DNA from: Ignavibacteriales bacterium | GTDB lineage: Bacteria; Bacteroidota; Ignavibacteria; Ignavibacteriales; Ignavibacteriaceae | DNA length: 64,000 nucleotides | Assembly (NCBI GenBank): GCA_016714125.1 | Contig: JADJNX010000007.1 | Coordinates: 129,123 to 193,122 of the forward strand | Direction: 5' to 3' | Part shown: positions 20,094 to 29,761 of the stretch, piece by piece | How the letters are laid out: each line of letters begins with the position of its first letter | How positions within the stretch are numbered: position 1 is the stretch's first letter | Notes under the pieces: generated by a model | What the model saw: only the letters and a program-made list of their open reading frames with translations | Told to the model about the DNA's origin: nothing | Database searches by the model: none | Made by a program: the position numbers and the translations under genes

Positions 20094-22565
20094 ATGTCAA
20101 ATATGTTTGATAAAATCATTCCCGTCTCACTTGAAGAAGAGTTAAAATCTTCTTACATCGATTATTCGATGTCGGTAATTGTCTCAAGAGCATTACCGGA
20201 TGTGCGTGATGGATTGAAACCTGTACACAGAAGAGTATTGTTTGGAATGCATGATCTGGGGAATTATTACAACAGACCATTTAAGAAATCCGCAAGAATT
20301 GTGGGTGAAGTTCTTGGAAAGTATCATCCACACGGCGATTCTTCGGTTTACGATGCAATGGTGAGAATGGTACAGGAGTTTTCACTCCGATATCCCCTCA
20401 TAATGGGTCAGGGTAACTTTGGTTCTGTGGATGGTGATTCCGCTGCGGCAATGAGATATACAGAGGCAAGACTTGCCAGGATATCTGAAGAAATGCTTCG
20501 TGATCTCGATAAAAACACAGTTAACTTTATTCCCAACTTTGATGATTCACTCCAGGAACCAGCGGTTCTTCCGGCCTATCTTCCTAACCTCCTGATCAAT
20601 GGATCAAGCGGTATCGCTGTAGGTATGGCAACCAACATTCCACCTCATAACATCACTGAAACCATCAACGGGATTGTTGCCCTTATTGATGATCCTTCAA
20701 TTGATATTGACGGATTGATGAAATATGTAACCGCACCCGATTTCCCGACCGGTGGAATTATCTACGGTTATTCGGAAGTGAAAAGTGCCTACCACACAGG
20801 AAGAGGCAAACTGATTGTTCGCGCAAAAGTGAACACCGAAACTCAGAAAAACGGCAGAATCCACATTATTGTTACCGAACTTCCTTATCAGGTGAATAAA
20901 TCAACTCTGATGGAAAGAATTGCGCAACAGGTAAAAGATGGAAAACTGCTTCACATATCAAACTTAAGAGATGAATCTGATAGAGACGGTATGCGTGTTG
21001 TTATCGAACTGAAAAAAGATGCACAGCCCGCTGTCGTTCTTAATCAGCTTTACAAACACACACAGATGCAGGTAACTTTTGGTGTTATCATGCTGGCTCT
21101 TGTTAACGGCGCTCCCAAGGTTCTTAACCTTAAAGAGATGATGCACTACTTCCTTCTTCACAGAATGGATGTCTTGATTCGCAGAACCCGTTTTGAACTT
21201 GATGCAGCGGAACGCAGAGCCCACATTCTTGAAGGTTACATCATTGCTCTCGATAATATCGATGAGGTTATTGCTGTAATTAAGGCTTCAAAAGATACCG
21301 AAACCGCCCGTAAAAATTTAATGGAGCGGTTTAAACTCTCCGAGATTCAGGCAAAAGCAATCCTCGATATGAGATTACAACGCCTAACAGGTCTCGAGAG
21401 GAAAAAGATTGAAAATGAGTATAAAGAACTCATTAAATTGATCGAAAAATTAAGAGGCATCCTCGAAAGTGAAGAGAAGAGAAACCTGATTATCAAAGAG
21501 GAACTCATCGCACTTCGTGATAAATTTGGCGACGAAAGACGCACCGAAATTATCTACGATTATGAAAACTTTTCACTCGAAGATATGATAGCTGAAGAAG
21601 ATGTGGTTGTTACCATCTCTCACAGAGGCTTCATTAAAAGATTCCCTGCAAGTGGATACAGAAAACAGAAACGCGGTGGAAGAGGTGTAACAGGAGCCGG
21701 AACAAAAGAAGGCGATTTTGTCGAAACGATGTTTGTAGCTTCAACTCACCACTACATTATGTTCTTTACCGATAAAGGACGGTGTTACTGGCTGAAGGTT
21801 CATGAAGTGCCGGATGTTGGAAGATCAGCTCTTGGTCGATCGATTCTTAACCTGATTGAAAAAACTCCTGATGAACAGATAACAGCTTATGTAACTGTGA
21901 AAGAGTTTAAAGACGATCAGTACCTGATTATGGCAACCAGAAATGGTATAATTAAGAAAACCGTTCTTTCTGCATACGGAAATGTAAGACGCGGTGGAAT
22001 TATTGCTCTAAATCTGAATGATGGCGACTCCTTAATAAGTGCAAAACTTTGTGAAACCACTGATAACATTATTATTGGTACGCACGACGGCATTGCAATC
22101 AGATTTGACGAAAGCGCTGTTCGCGACATGGGTAGAGCTGCCACAGGTGTTATCGGTATCAGACTTGAAAAAGGTGATTTTGTAATCGGTTCACTGGTGA
22201 TCAAACGGACAAGCACCGTAATGGTCGTCACCGACAAAGGTTACGGAAAACGGTCAGATGTTAATGATTACCGCATCACCAATCGTGGTGGAAAAGGTAT
22301 CATTACCGTTAAAACCACCGAAAAAACAGGAAAATTGATGTCGATCATGGAACTCAACGATAACGATGAACTTATCTGTATCACATCAGGTGGAATGGTC
22401 ATTAAAATGGCTGCCAAAGATATCCGCACAATGGGTAGAAATACACAGGGTGTAAGGATTATCAACCTGAAGGATCATGATTCCATCACCGATATCGCCA
22501 AAGTTGTTCCCGACGATGATGATACTGCAGTTGAAAACGGAGATGTTGAGGAAACACTTCTTTAA
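20094..22565 (+). CDS. gyrA: DNA gyrase subunit A
   Basis: GyrA is the breakage-reunion subunit of gyrase. The protein has 823 residues, uninterrupted. The N-terminus SYIDYSMSVIVSRALPDVRDG and the segment KYHPHGDSSVYDAMVRM surround the quinolone-resistance region, and catalytic tyrosine lies in AAAMRYTEARL. The C-terminal blades contain the GyrA-box-like KQKRGGRGVTG (Q-x-R-G-G-x-G), which favours gyrase over topoisomerase IV. An acidic tail (PDDDDTAVENGDVEE) ends the protein. It lies 18 bases after gyrB in the same operon and a terminator follows. Confidence 0.96.
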   Translation: MSNMFDKIIPVSLEEELKSSYIDYSMSVIVSRALPDVRDGLKPVHRRVLFGMHDLGNYYNRPFKKSARIVGEVLGKYHPHGDSSVYDAMVRMVQEFSLRYPLIMGQGNFGSVDGDSAAAMRYTEARLARISEEMLRDLDKNTVNFIPNFDDSLQEPAVLPAYLPNLLINGSSGIAVGMATNIPPHNITETINGIVALIDDPSIDIDGLMKYVTAPDFPTGGIIYGYSEVKSAYHTGRGKLIVRAKVNTETQKNGRIHIIVTELPYQVNKSTLMERIAQQVKDGKLLHISNLRDESDRDGMRVVIELKKDAQPAVVLNQLYKHTQMQVTFGVIMLALVNGAPKVLNLKEMMHYFLLHRMDVLIRRTRFELDAAERRAHILEGYIIALDNIDEVIAVIKASKDTETARKNLMERFKLSEIQAKAILDMRLQRLTGLERKKIENEYKELIKLIEKLRGILESEEKRNLIIKEELIALRDKFGDERRTEIIYDYENFSLEDMIAEEDVVVTISHRGFIKRFPASGYRKQKRGGRGVTGAGTKEGDFVETMFVASTHHYIMFFTDKGRCYWLKVHEVPDVGRSALGRSILNLIEKTPDEQITAYVTVKEFKDDQYLIMATRNGIIKKTVLSAYGNVRRGGIIALNLNDGDSLISAKLCETTDNIIIGTHDGIAIRFDESAVRDMGRAATGVIGIRLEKGDFVIGSLVIKRTSTVMVVTDKGYGKRSDVNDYRITNRGGKGIITVKTTEKTGKLMSIMELNDNDELICITSGGMVIKMAAKDIRTMGRNTQGVRIINLKDHDSITDIAKVVPDDDDTAVENGDVEETLL

Positions 22566-22582
22566 TGCAGTAATGCAATAAT
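22563..22582 (+). repeat. TGCARTAA repeat starting at the gyrA stop codon
   Basis: TAATGCAGTAATGCAATAAT is identical to the first 20 bases of the repeat after the subtilase gene (52178-52197). In both places the repeat starts with the gene's own TAA. Confidence 0.65.
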
Positions 22583-22601
22583 ATTTTATTGTCAATAATT
22601 T

Positions 22602-22635
22602 AGCCGTCTTACAGAAATGTGGGGCGGCTTTTTTT
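22602..22635 (+). terminator. rho-independent terminator after gyrA
   Basis: AGCCGTC (22602-22608) pairs with GGCGGCT (22623-22629) through one G-T wobble, followed by an uninterrupted run of seven T. It ends the gyrB-gyrA transcript and touches the stop codon of the convergent DUF6328 gene at 22634. Confidence 0.75.
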
Positions 22636-23125
22636 AGTCTCCCACCTTGTTTTTTAAGAAAAGTGGAAACAGCCACCAGATAATAAGAATTATAACCCCC
22701 ACAAAAGTGGAGATTAAGATACTGGTGACTGTATCAAGCACCTGCCACACCACCAACTGCGTGACGAGAACCAAAGCGAATGATAAAAACAGAAGTCCAA
22801 TTAATATCATTCGAGTGGCAAACAACTTAAAAGTCATTCTGTGAATCAGCGGCTGGATAAGGCGATGATGTGCAGCCGGTGCACTAAAAAACACCATACT
22901 GCATATTGAGCAGAGGAAGGTTGCTGTAAAAACCCACTTTTCAAAAGGATGTATTTTCCCAAAACTTTGGTTGAAAGGGAGTACAACAAGAAAAGCGGTA
23001 AGAACCTGGGCTCCCTGCAATAAAATACGCAACTCCTGAAGCATGTCGTTTAAACTTCTGCCCTCGGGACTCTCCAACTCTTCTTTGGTGGGATCAATAT
23101 TTGTTTTAAGTTCTGTGTCGCTCAT
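22634..23125 (-). CDS. DUF6328 family membrane protein
   Basis: About 163 residues from the ATG at 23125 (MSDTELKTN). The frame is open a little further to a TTG at 23158, which would overlap the neighbouring gene. After an acidic N-terminus comes NDMLQELRILLQGAQVLTAFLVVLPFNQSF, the characteristic opening of DUF6328. Four hydrophobic segments follow (near residues 40, 65, 105 and 135), with a conserved APAAHHR. It is probably an inner-membrane protein; the function of the family is not known to me. Confidence 0.7.
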   Translation of the reverse strand: MSDTELKTNIDPTKEELESPEGRSLNDMLQELRILLQGAQVLTAFLVVLPFNQSFGKIHPFEKWVFTATFLCSICSMVFFSAPAAHHRLIQPLIHRMTFKLFATRMILIGLLFLSFALVLVTQLVVWQVLDTVTSILISTFVGVIILIIWWLFPLFLKNKVGD

Positions 23126-23144
23126 GATATATCTTTTTCGCGTG

Positions 23145-23857
23145 TTAAAAACAGGCAATATTTAAACTGAAAGTGGCATTAACATTGAATCCGCTAAATC
23201 CGCCTTTTGTAGCATCGAGATCGAAGTCAGGTTGGTTTGTAGAGGTGGCTTCGTATAATTTCCTCCAGTCGGGAGTTGTAATTCCAAATGAATAATACGG
23301 TTTAATGGTCAGGAAGCCACCGATCTGGCATTTCCAAAAATTATCATGGCACCAACATTGCCGCCAATCCAGGTATCCATCTCAACATTATAACTTTTCC
23401 CGTTTCTGTTTACGGTCTCAAAATCGATGGAATTTATTGATAATTCAAAAATGGGACCAAGATATAGCATGTTTTCTCCCAAAAGAACACCAAAAGTGAA
23501 ATTATAAAGAGGAAGGGTTGGGGTTTTTTTTGGGTGGGGGGGCGGGGGGGACCAAAAGAAAAAATAAAAAAAAAAAGTTAGACTTTTGCGGCCCGGTGTG
23601 GAGTTTGCCGTTGTCCGGTGTAACCAAACTCAAGCAGCGCCCATCCCGGATTGTAAGTCATTCCCACATCCCTTTGAAAGGATCGATTTCCTTTGATTGT
23701 TGTAGCTTGAGGTGAAGTCATCAAGACCCTTTGAAGAAGGTGACATATATCCATAACCGATACTTAAGTAAGCATTTATGTCGGCAAGATCGTCACCCCA
23801 CTGAGCATTTACGGAGGAACCAATGATTAACACTGAGAACAAAAATATTTTGTTCAT
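23145..23857 (-). pseudogene. outer-membrane protein paralogue of 24011-24787, sequence broken
   Basis: The 5' end is clear: signal peptide MNKIFLFSVLIIGSSVNAQ, then a GYGYMSPSSKGLDDF segment. The 3' end is also clear on the minus strand (FLTIKPYYSFGITTPDW...LYEATST...GFNVNATFSLNIACF, stop at 23145-23147). Both match the intact neighbour at 24011-24787. The middle is scrambled by a low-complexity G/T/A tract at 23521-23577 and at least two frame changes. I think it is a real gene with a corrupted middle rather than a decayed one, but the sequence alone cannot prove this. Confidence 0.6.
23521..23577. other. low-complexity G/T/A tract, probable sequencing artefact
   Basis: Runs of G, T and A (gggttttttttgggtggggg and a long A-run) interrupt a recognisable coding sequence, with nothing similar in its intact paralogue. 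This resembles the larger G-tract at 49020-49210 and is most simply a read or assembly artefact. Confidence 0.65.
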
Positions 23858-24010
23858 TTCAAACCTCTATTAGAGTGTGGAAAATCACTTTGTTAAACAG
23901 ACGGGTGAAATATAATATTAATTGTGAACAAAATCAGAATTTTTGCTCACAAATTAGAATAACAGCAAAAATTTTCCTTCCAAAGCAACTTTTATTACAA
24001 AATTCCGGGC

Positions 24011-24787
24011 TCAAAAACACGCCATGTTAAGATTTAGGGTGATAGTCATATTAAATCCATTAAAAGCACCTTTGGTGTCCTCAAAAAATTGTCCCTCCAG
24101 TGGTTTTGTATTAGTTGCCTCATAAAGTTTTAACCACTCAGGATCACTCACTGAATAGGAATAATATGGTTTAAAGACAAGATAAGCTCCTGATCCTCCC
24201 GGATCACCGATAATAAAAAGCCATCCTGTGTTAAATCCGATATAACTGTCCATGTCAAGTCTCTTCAGGCCTCTGCCTTCTATTTCAGTTTCAAATTTGA
24301 TGTTTGTGAAAGCCACTTCAATAAAGGGACCTGTGTAAATCGGGTCAAAACCATAAACCAGTGCCCCCATTATGTTTATGGAGTGGAGGTCGAGATCAAT
24401 TTTTCGGTGGGTGATGGAACCGGGAGCGATTTTTGCGGGGTTCCCTTCGGCGATTAGTGTTCCGCTGTGGGTAGAATAACCCAACTCAAGAATTAAACCA
24501 TTCCAAAAGAAACCGGTTGAAAGAGCCAAACCGGAGAAACTCGATTTCTCCATATACTTTGAAAGAATTGGTCTTTTTTGACGGTTGTATTCATGGATAA
24601 ACATATCAAGACCTGTGGAGTTGGCATACATAAAACCATATCCGCCGCCAATAAAAAAAGACGGGACACCCTCGGGATACCAATCATCAAAAATTTGGGC
24701 TCGTGACAGGTGACCAAGAGATAAAACTAAAAAAAGAAGTAAGATTTTTTTAATGGCTGACCTCAACAATTGTAATTTCAAAATCAT
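24011..24787 (-). CDS. putative outer-membrane protein (paralogue pair)
   Basis: 258 residues with an N-terminal signal peptide (IKKILLLFLVLSLGHLSRAQ) after a short charged lead. An ATG at 24787 opens the frame. The body alternates glycine and aromatic residues (PSFFIGGGYGFMYAN, GLALSTGFFWNGLILELGY) and ends TITLNLNMACF, suggesting a small beta-barrel of eight or more strands. It has the same organisation as the broken copy just downstream (23145-23857), with shared segments FKPYYSY/IKPYYSF, LYEAT and KGAFNGFN/KGGFSGFN, so the two arose by tandem duplication. No family name recognised. Confidence 0.65.
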   Translation of the reverse strand: MILKLQLLRSAIKKILLLFLVLSLGHLSRAQIFDDWYPEGVPSFFIGGGYGFMYANSTGLDMFIHEYNRQKRPILSKYMEKSSFSGLALSTGFFWNGLILELGYSTHSGTLIAEGNPAKIAPGSITHRKIDLDLHSINIMGALVYGFDPIYTGPFIEVAFTNIKFETEIEGRGLKRLDMDSYIGFNTGWLFIIGDPGGSGAYLVFKPYYSYSVSDPEWLKLYEATNTKPLEGQFFEDTKGAFNGFNMTITLNLNMACF

Positions 24788-25170
24788 TTTGCTTTATAAC
24801 TGAATCCCGGAAATTGGGATCAAAATCATAAAAAGGGGAACTTTTTATTTGTCTGATCGAAAATATTTTTCAGGTTCCAACTATTATACAAAAGGAACAA
24901 AGAATTTGTTTGCAGAATCGAACATTTTGTGTAATTTAAATCAACAAGTAATTGCTTTTCTTCAATTTATCGGAAGCGAAATGCTTAGTGAACAAACCGG
25001 AATATTTTTCCACTCCGGTTTAGCAAAAATGAAGTATAATCTTGATCGATTATCTTTGTCAGCCCAACTTCTCTCTGTGAGATTCCCCTCTTTTAATGCC
25101 AAATTTCACATCCTGCATCCCCCAGTCAAAAAATCCAACAATCCCAATAATATCTAATAACGGAGGAAGC
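24788..25170. other. divergent promoter spacer between outer-membrane protein and gdhA
   Basis: 383 bases between two divergently transcribed genes. It contains no convincing gene: one open frame on the plus strand has no ribosome-binding site and odd composition. The only clear element is the GGAGGA ribosome-binding site for gdhA at 25162-25167. I see no strong inverted repeat. Confidence 0.5.
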
Positions 25171-26531
25171 ATGTCTGACTATGTAAAAACTTTCATGTCA
25201 GAGTTAAAGGCAAAAAATCCGGCAGAAGCCGAGTTCCACCAGGCAGTTCAGGAAGTAATTGAATCCCTTGAACTGGTTTTAGAGCGCCATCCAGAATACC
25301 GCTCAGCAAAAATAATTGAAAGAATAGTTGAACCTGAAAGAGTAATTATGTTCAGGGTGCCATGGCTTGATGATGAAGGTGAGGTGCAGGTAAATCGTGG
25401 TTTCAGAATAGAGATGAATTCAGCTATAGGCCCCTATAAAGGAGGATTAAGATTCCACCCCTCGGTTAATCTTGGAATTCTAAAATTCCTTGCTTTTGAG
25501 CAGGTATTTAAGAACAGCCTGACGACACTTCCGATGGGCGGTGGAAAAGGAGGTTCTGATTTTGATCCAAAAGGCAAGACCGACAACGAAGTGATGAAAT
25601 TTTGTCAAAGTTTCATGACCGAACTCCAGCGCCACATTGGTCCCAATACAGATGTACCCGCGGGCGATATTGGAGTGGGAGGTAGAGAGATCGGATTCCT
25701 TTTTGGTCAGTATAAACGGATCAGAAATGAATTTACGGGCGTACTTACGGGTAAAAGTTTAAATTGGGGCGGTTCACTCATTCGTCCCGAGGCAACCGGT
25801 TACGGATGCGTCTATTTTGCCAGTGAAATGTTAAGAACCCGCAGGGAAACCCTCGACGGGAAGATATGTCTTGTTTCGGGAAGCGGAAATGTGGCTCAAT
25901 ATACCACCCAAAAAATCCTTGAACTCGGTGGTAAAGTTGTAACTCTCTCCGATTCCGCAGGTTTCATTTATGACGAAAAAGGAATCGATGATGATAAACT
26001 GGCATTTGTTCTTAATCTGAAAAATGTTCGCAGAGGAAGAATAGCAGAATATGCCGATAAATATAAAGAAGCTGTTTACACACCATTCTCAGGAACAGAG
26101 ACATCCAATCCACTTTGGAACATCAAAGCAGATTGTGCATTCCCGTCAGCAACCCAAAATGAAATAAACGCCATTGACGCACAAAATCTCGTCAATAATG
26201 GAGTTTATGTTGTGGGAGAAGGTGCAAACATGCCAACCACCTACGATGGAGTTCAGATATTCCTGCAAAAAGGAATACTCTATGGACCGGGTAAAGCGGC
26301 AAATGCCGGTGGTGTTGCGGTTTCCGGACTTGAGATGGCTCAAAACAGTATGCGTCTGAACTGGACAAGCGAAGAGGTTGACAACAGATTGAGAATAATC
26401 ATGCACTCAATCCACAGCGCTTGCGTTTCGGCAGCAGACAGATTTGGTACCCCGGTAACTATGTTAATGGTGCCAACATTGCAGGCTTCCTCAAGGTAGC
26501 TGATGCAATGCTCGACCAGGGTCTGGTCTAA
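25171..26531 (+). CDS. gdhA: glutamate dehydrogenase, hexameric NADP-type (frameshift near end)
   Basis: The enzyme interconverts 2-oxoglutarate plus ammonia and glutamate. Start is the ATG at 25171 (MSDYVKTFMSELKAKNP) with GGAGGA just upstream. Motifs include the glutamate-binding YKGGLRFHPSVN, the catalytic lysine in LPMGGGKGGSDFDPKGK, and a Rossmann GSGNVAQYT. The length of about 450 and these motifs fit the class usually specific for NADPH. The first frame ends at 26499. A shifted frame from a C-run at 26453-26456 gives the expected ending YVNGANIAGFLKVADAMLDQGLV with stop 26529-26531. The gene is followed closely by the receiver-ATP-grasp gene. Confidence 0.93.
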
Positions 26532-26564
26532 AATCATTTAGTAATCATCAAAAATGAAGTGTAA

Positions 26565-29500
26565 ATGACGATTATCGATCCCAACTGGGTAGAACACGGA
26601 TACGGAACCCGGTTTCAGGGCTTCCAGAATCTGATGAGACAGAGAATTAGAGATATCCTGATAGTATCATCTCTTTACGATCTCTATCTTTTTGAAGAGG
26701 ACGGAAGACTTTATGAACTGATAAGGAACGAGTATCTAAGTTTGCAGTTAAGCCACTCTCCCGAGCTCACCAGAGTTTCGAAGGGCTACGAGGCTATTGC
26801 TCTGCTTGAAGAAAAAAACTTCGAGATGGTGATCATTACACTCCACACTGAAGATATCAAACCCGTAAAACTTGCGGGGATGATAAAGGCGATGAATAAG
26901 AAGTTCCCGGGGCTCGATATTTCGATTCCGGTTGTGTTGCTCGCGTTCGATAACCGGGAACTTTCTGAATTGATCCAACACTCCAACATGTCAGTCTTCG
27001 ACAAGAGATTTATCTGGCAGGGCGATTTTCGTCTGATAATAGGGATAATCAAATATTTTGAAGACCGCCTTAACATGCAACATGATACTAACATGGTTGG
27101 CGTGCAATCGATCCTGGTGATCGAAGACAGTATCAGGGATTATTCAAGTTTTCTTCCCGTGATCTATACCGAGATTATCCAACAATCGAAAAGACTTGTT
27201 GCAGAAGGGATAAACCTTACTCACAAATTTCTCAGAATGAGAGCCCGTCCCAAAATTTTCCTAGCTCAAAATTATGAAGAAGCCTGGGCATTTTTTGATG
27301 AATACAAAGAGTATATCCTGGGAATCATATCGGATATCGATTTCCCAAGAGGTGGAAAAACCCTTCCAAGAGCGGGAATAGAATTTGCCGAGGAGGTTAA
27401 AAAAGTACATTACGATATTGCGATTTTGCTCCAGTCGAGTGAATCAAAATATGAGAAGGATGCACACGAAATAGGTGCCTCATTTTTAAAGAAGGGCTCA
27501 CCAACCCTCCTGATTGAACTTCGGGCATTCCTGAAGGCATATTTCAGTTTTGGTGATTTTGTTTTTCGCTCTCCCGATGGTTCTGAAATTGGCAGGGCTG
27601 CAAACCTTTATGAAATGGAAATAGCTCTGAAAAGTGCACCTCCCGAAAGTATTAAATACCATGCCGAGAGAAACAATTTTTCAAACTGGTTTAAAGCAAG
27701 AACCGAGTTTTGGCTCTCCGAGCAACTTCGAGCTGTTACGGTGACAGATTTTAACTCACTTGAACAACTGCGAAACCACCTGATAACCTCACTGCGAAAC
27801 TACAGAAGACTGCGCCAGCGGGGCATTCTTACCGATTTCCACAAAGATTCTTTTGATACATCATCAAGTTTTGCCAGAATTGGCGGCGGTTCCCTTGGTG
27901 GAAAAGCGCGTGGTCTGGGCTTCTTAAACATCCTTATAAACAATTATGAACTCCACCATCAGTTTGAAGGGACAAGAATCTCTGTTCCTGTTGCGGTGGT
28001 AATTGGAACCGAAGTTTTTGACCAGTTCCTTGATGAAAACAACCTGAGAAGTTTTGCCCTGAATTGTGATAACGATGAAGAGATAAAAGAACGATTCCTG
28101 AAGGCAGAAGTTTACTCCGAAGAAATAATTGCCAATCTTATGTCGTTTCTTGATCTCATCAAATCACCACTTGCTGTGAGGTCATCAAGCCTTCTTGAAG
28201 ATTCACAATATCATCCTTTTGCCGGTGTTTATTCCACAATAATGATCCCAAATAACAATCCCGACCAGTTTTTAAGGTTAAAGGAGCTTGTAAACGCAGT
28301 TAAACTTGTGTTTGCATCCACCTATTTCCAGGAAGCAAAGAATTATATTGCCGCCACTTCCTACAGGCATGAAGAGGAAAAAATGGCGGTTATCGTCCAA
28401 AAAATGGTTGGAACCAATTTTAACGGCAGGTTTTATCCCACTTTTTCGGGAGTTGTAAAGTCATATAATTTTTATCCACTGGCTCCTCAGGTTTCTGAAG
28501 ATGGAATTGTTGCTGTTGCTCTTGGACTTGGGAAATGGGTTGTTGAAGGGGGTGAGACTGTAAGGTTTAGTCCACGCCACCCCAAAAGGATAATACAGTT
28601 CCATAATCCCGATGAAGCCCTGAGGACAACCCAAAGGTCGTTTTATGCTCTCGATATGTCAACAAATGCTTTGTTTGCATCTCGTATTGAAGATAATTGC
28701 ACCAAAAGTTTTGAAATTGAAACCGCAGAAAAAGACGGTACTCTCCAGTATGTTGCATCAACCTACTCCCACAATAATCATTCAATTTACGATGGAATTT
28801 CTCGCGAGGGGACACGATTGATAACATTTGCCCCCCTGCTTAAAAATAATCTTCTGCCTCTTGCCGCAATTCTTGAGCTTATAGTTGATATGGGCAGATG
28901 GGGGATGGGAACGGAAGTGGAGATTGAGTTCGCCGTAAATCTGAATGTTGAAAGAGGAAAAAACAAAGAATTTTATATCCTCCAGATGCGACCGATGGTT
29001 GTAAACACCGAAACTGAAAAAATAAACCCTGAAAAACATCCCAAATCGGACCTGATATGCCGCAGTGACGAAGTATTGGGAAATGGAATAATCGATAATA
29101 TCCGTGATATCATCTATATCGATTCAGAAGAATTTGATCGCTCCAAAAGCAGAGTGGTTGCCGGAGCAATTGGTTATTTTAATTCAAAACTTATCAAAGA
29201 TCAGGCACCTTATCTGCTTGTGGGTCCCGGAAGGTGGGGATCATTGGACCAGTGGCTGGGAATCCCCGTAACCTGGGCGAAAATCTCAGGCGCAGCCGCA
29301 ATCATTGAAAATCAATTTAAAGATATAAAGGTTCTGCCTTCACAAGGTTCCCATTTCTTCCACAACCTTACCTCATTTGCAATCGCCTACTTTACAGTTG
29401 GAAACGGAATCAGTGACAGTTTCCTTGATGGCGAATGGCTCAACTCACTTCCCGTTGAAGAGCAGAGGGAAGGGGTAAAACATATTCGCTTAAATAACGA

Positions 29501-29573
29501 TATCGTAATTAAGATGAATGCAACTCAAAAAGTCGGGATTATCCTTAAACCGACAATCGAGGAGGAAAAATGA
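26565..29573 (+). CDS. receiver-like domains fused to PEP/pyruvate-binding ATP-grasp domain
   Basis: 1002 residues, uninterrupted. Residues 25-170 resemble a degenerate receiver. Residues 181-320 are a better one, with acidic pair E187-D188, candidate phosphoacceptor D257 in IISDIDFP, and lysine near 309. Residues about 435-820 are the PPDK/PEP-synthase N-terminal ATP-binding domain: GGSLGGKARGLGF (445-453), AVRSSSLLEDSQ (537-548) and LQMRPM near the end. The swivelling phosphohistidine domain and PEP-binding barrel of true PEP synthase are absent. A conserved-looking C-terminal domain of about 180 residues (LVGPGRWGSLDQWLG, LPSQGSHFFHNL) replaces them. It overlaps the zinc-ribbon gene by four bases and sits between two glutamate dehydrogenases, so a role in carbon/nitrogen control is a reasonable guess. 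It should not be called a PEP synthase. Confidence 0.8.
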   Translation: MTIIDPNWVEHGYGTRFQGFQNLMRQRIRDILIVSSLYDLYLFEEDGRLYELIRNEYLSLQLSHSPELTRVSKGYEAIALLEEKNFEMVIITLHTEDIKPVKLAGMIKAMNKKFPGLDISIPVVLLAFDNRELSELIQHSNMSVFDKRFIWQGDFRLIIGIIKYFEDRLNMQHDTNMVGVQSILVIEDSIRDYSSFLPVIYTEIIQQSKRLVAEGINLTHKFLRMRARPKIFLAQNYEEAWAFFDEYKEYILGIISDIDFPRGGKTLPRAGIEFAEEVKKVHYDIAILLQSSESKYEKDAHEIGASFLKKGSPTLLIELRAFLKAYFSFGDFVFRSPDGSEIGRAANLYEMEIALKSAPPESIKYHAERNNFSNWFKARTEFWLSEQLRAVTVTDFNSLEQLRNHLITSLRNYRRLRQRGILTDFHKDSFDTSSSFARIGGGSLGGKARGLGFLNILINNYELHHQFEGTRISVPVAVVIGTEVFDQFLDENNLRSFALNCDNDEEIKERFLKAEVYSEEIIANLMSFLDLIKSPLAVRSSSLLEDSQYHPFAGVYSTIMIPNNNPDQFLRLKELVNAVKLVFASTYFQEAKNYIAATSYRHEEEKMAVIVQKMVGTNFNGRFYPTFSGVVKSYNFYPLAPQVSEDGIVAVALGLGKWVVEGGETVRFSPRHPKRIIQFHNPDEALRTTQRSFYALDMSTNALFASRIEDNCTKSFEIETAEKDGTLQYVASTYSHNNHSIYDGISREGTRLITFAPLLKNNLLPLAAILELIVDMGRWGMGTEVEIEFAVNLNVERGKNKEFYILQMRPMVVNTETEKINPEKHPKSDLICRSDEVLGNGIIDNIRDIIYIDSEEFDRSKSRVVAGAIGYFNSKLIKDQAPYLLVGPGRWGSLDQWLGIPVTWAKISGAAAIIENQFKDIKVLPSQGSHFFHNLTSFAIAYFTVGNGISDSFLDGEWLNSLPVEEQREGVKHIRLNNDIVIKMNATQKVGIILKPTIEEEK

Positions 29574-29761
29574 AAGATAATATTGAAAAAAAAGGAGAGG
29601 TGTTTGAGGTCTGCCCACATTGCAACGCCCGTCTTACAAGTTGGGAGCAAGTGCTCCTCAAGGTTGACAGAGCACTTATTTGCAAAAAATGCTGGTATAA
29701 GATTATTCTTCCACCTGAAAACCCACTCGAACCGTTAGTTGACGAGGAATTAAAAAAATGA
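29570..29761 (+). CDS. small zinc-ribbon-like protein
   Basis: 63 residues with two CxxC pairs (CPHC near residue 15 and CKKC near 38), the layout of a zinc ribbon, and an acidic proline-containing tail. Its ATG overlaps the upstream stop (ATGA), and its own stop overlaps the next ATG in the same way, so three proteins are made from one tightly coupled message. No family recognised. It could be a partner of either neighbour. Confidence 0.75.
   Translation: MKDNIEKKGEVFEVCPHCNARLTSWEQVLLKVDRALICKKCWYKIILPPENPLEPLVDEELKK

Noticed and set aside
24849..25157. Plus-strand open frame of about 100 codons before gdhA
   Set aside because: No ribosome-binding site, no recognisable domain, and it runs into the clear gdhA start in another frame.
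26565..29573. Annotation as PEP synthase or pyruvate phosphate dikinase
   Set aside because: Only the ATP-binding domain is present; the phosphohistidine and PEP-binding domains needed for that reaction are not seen.
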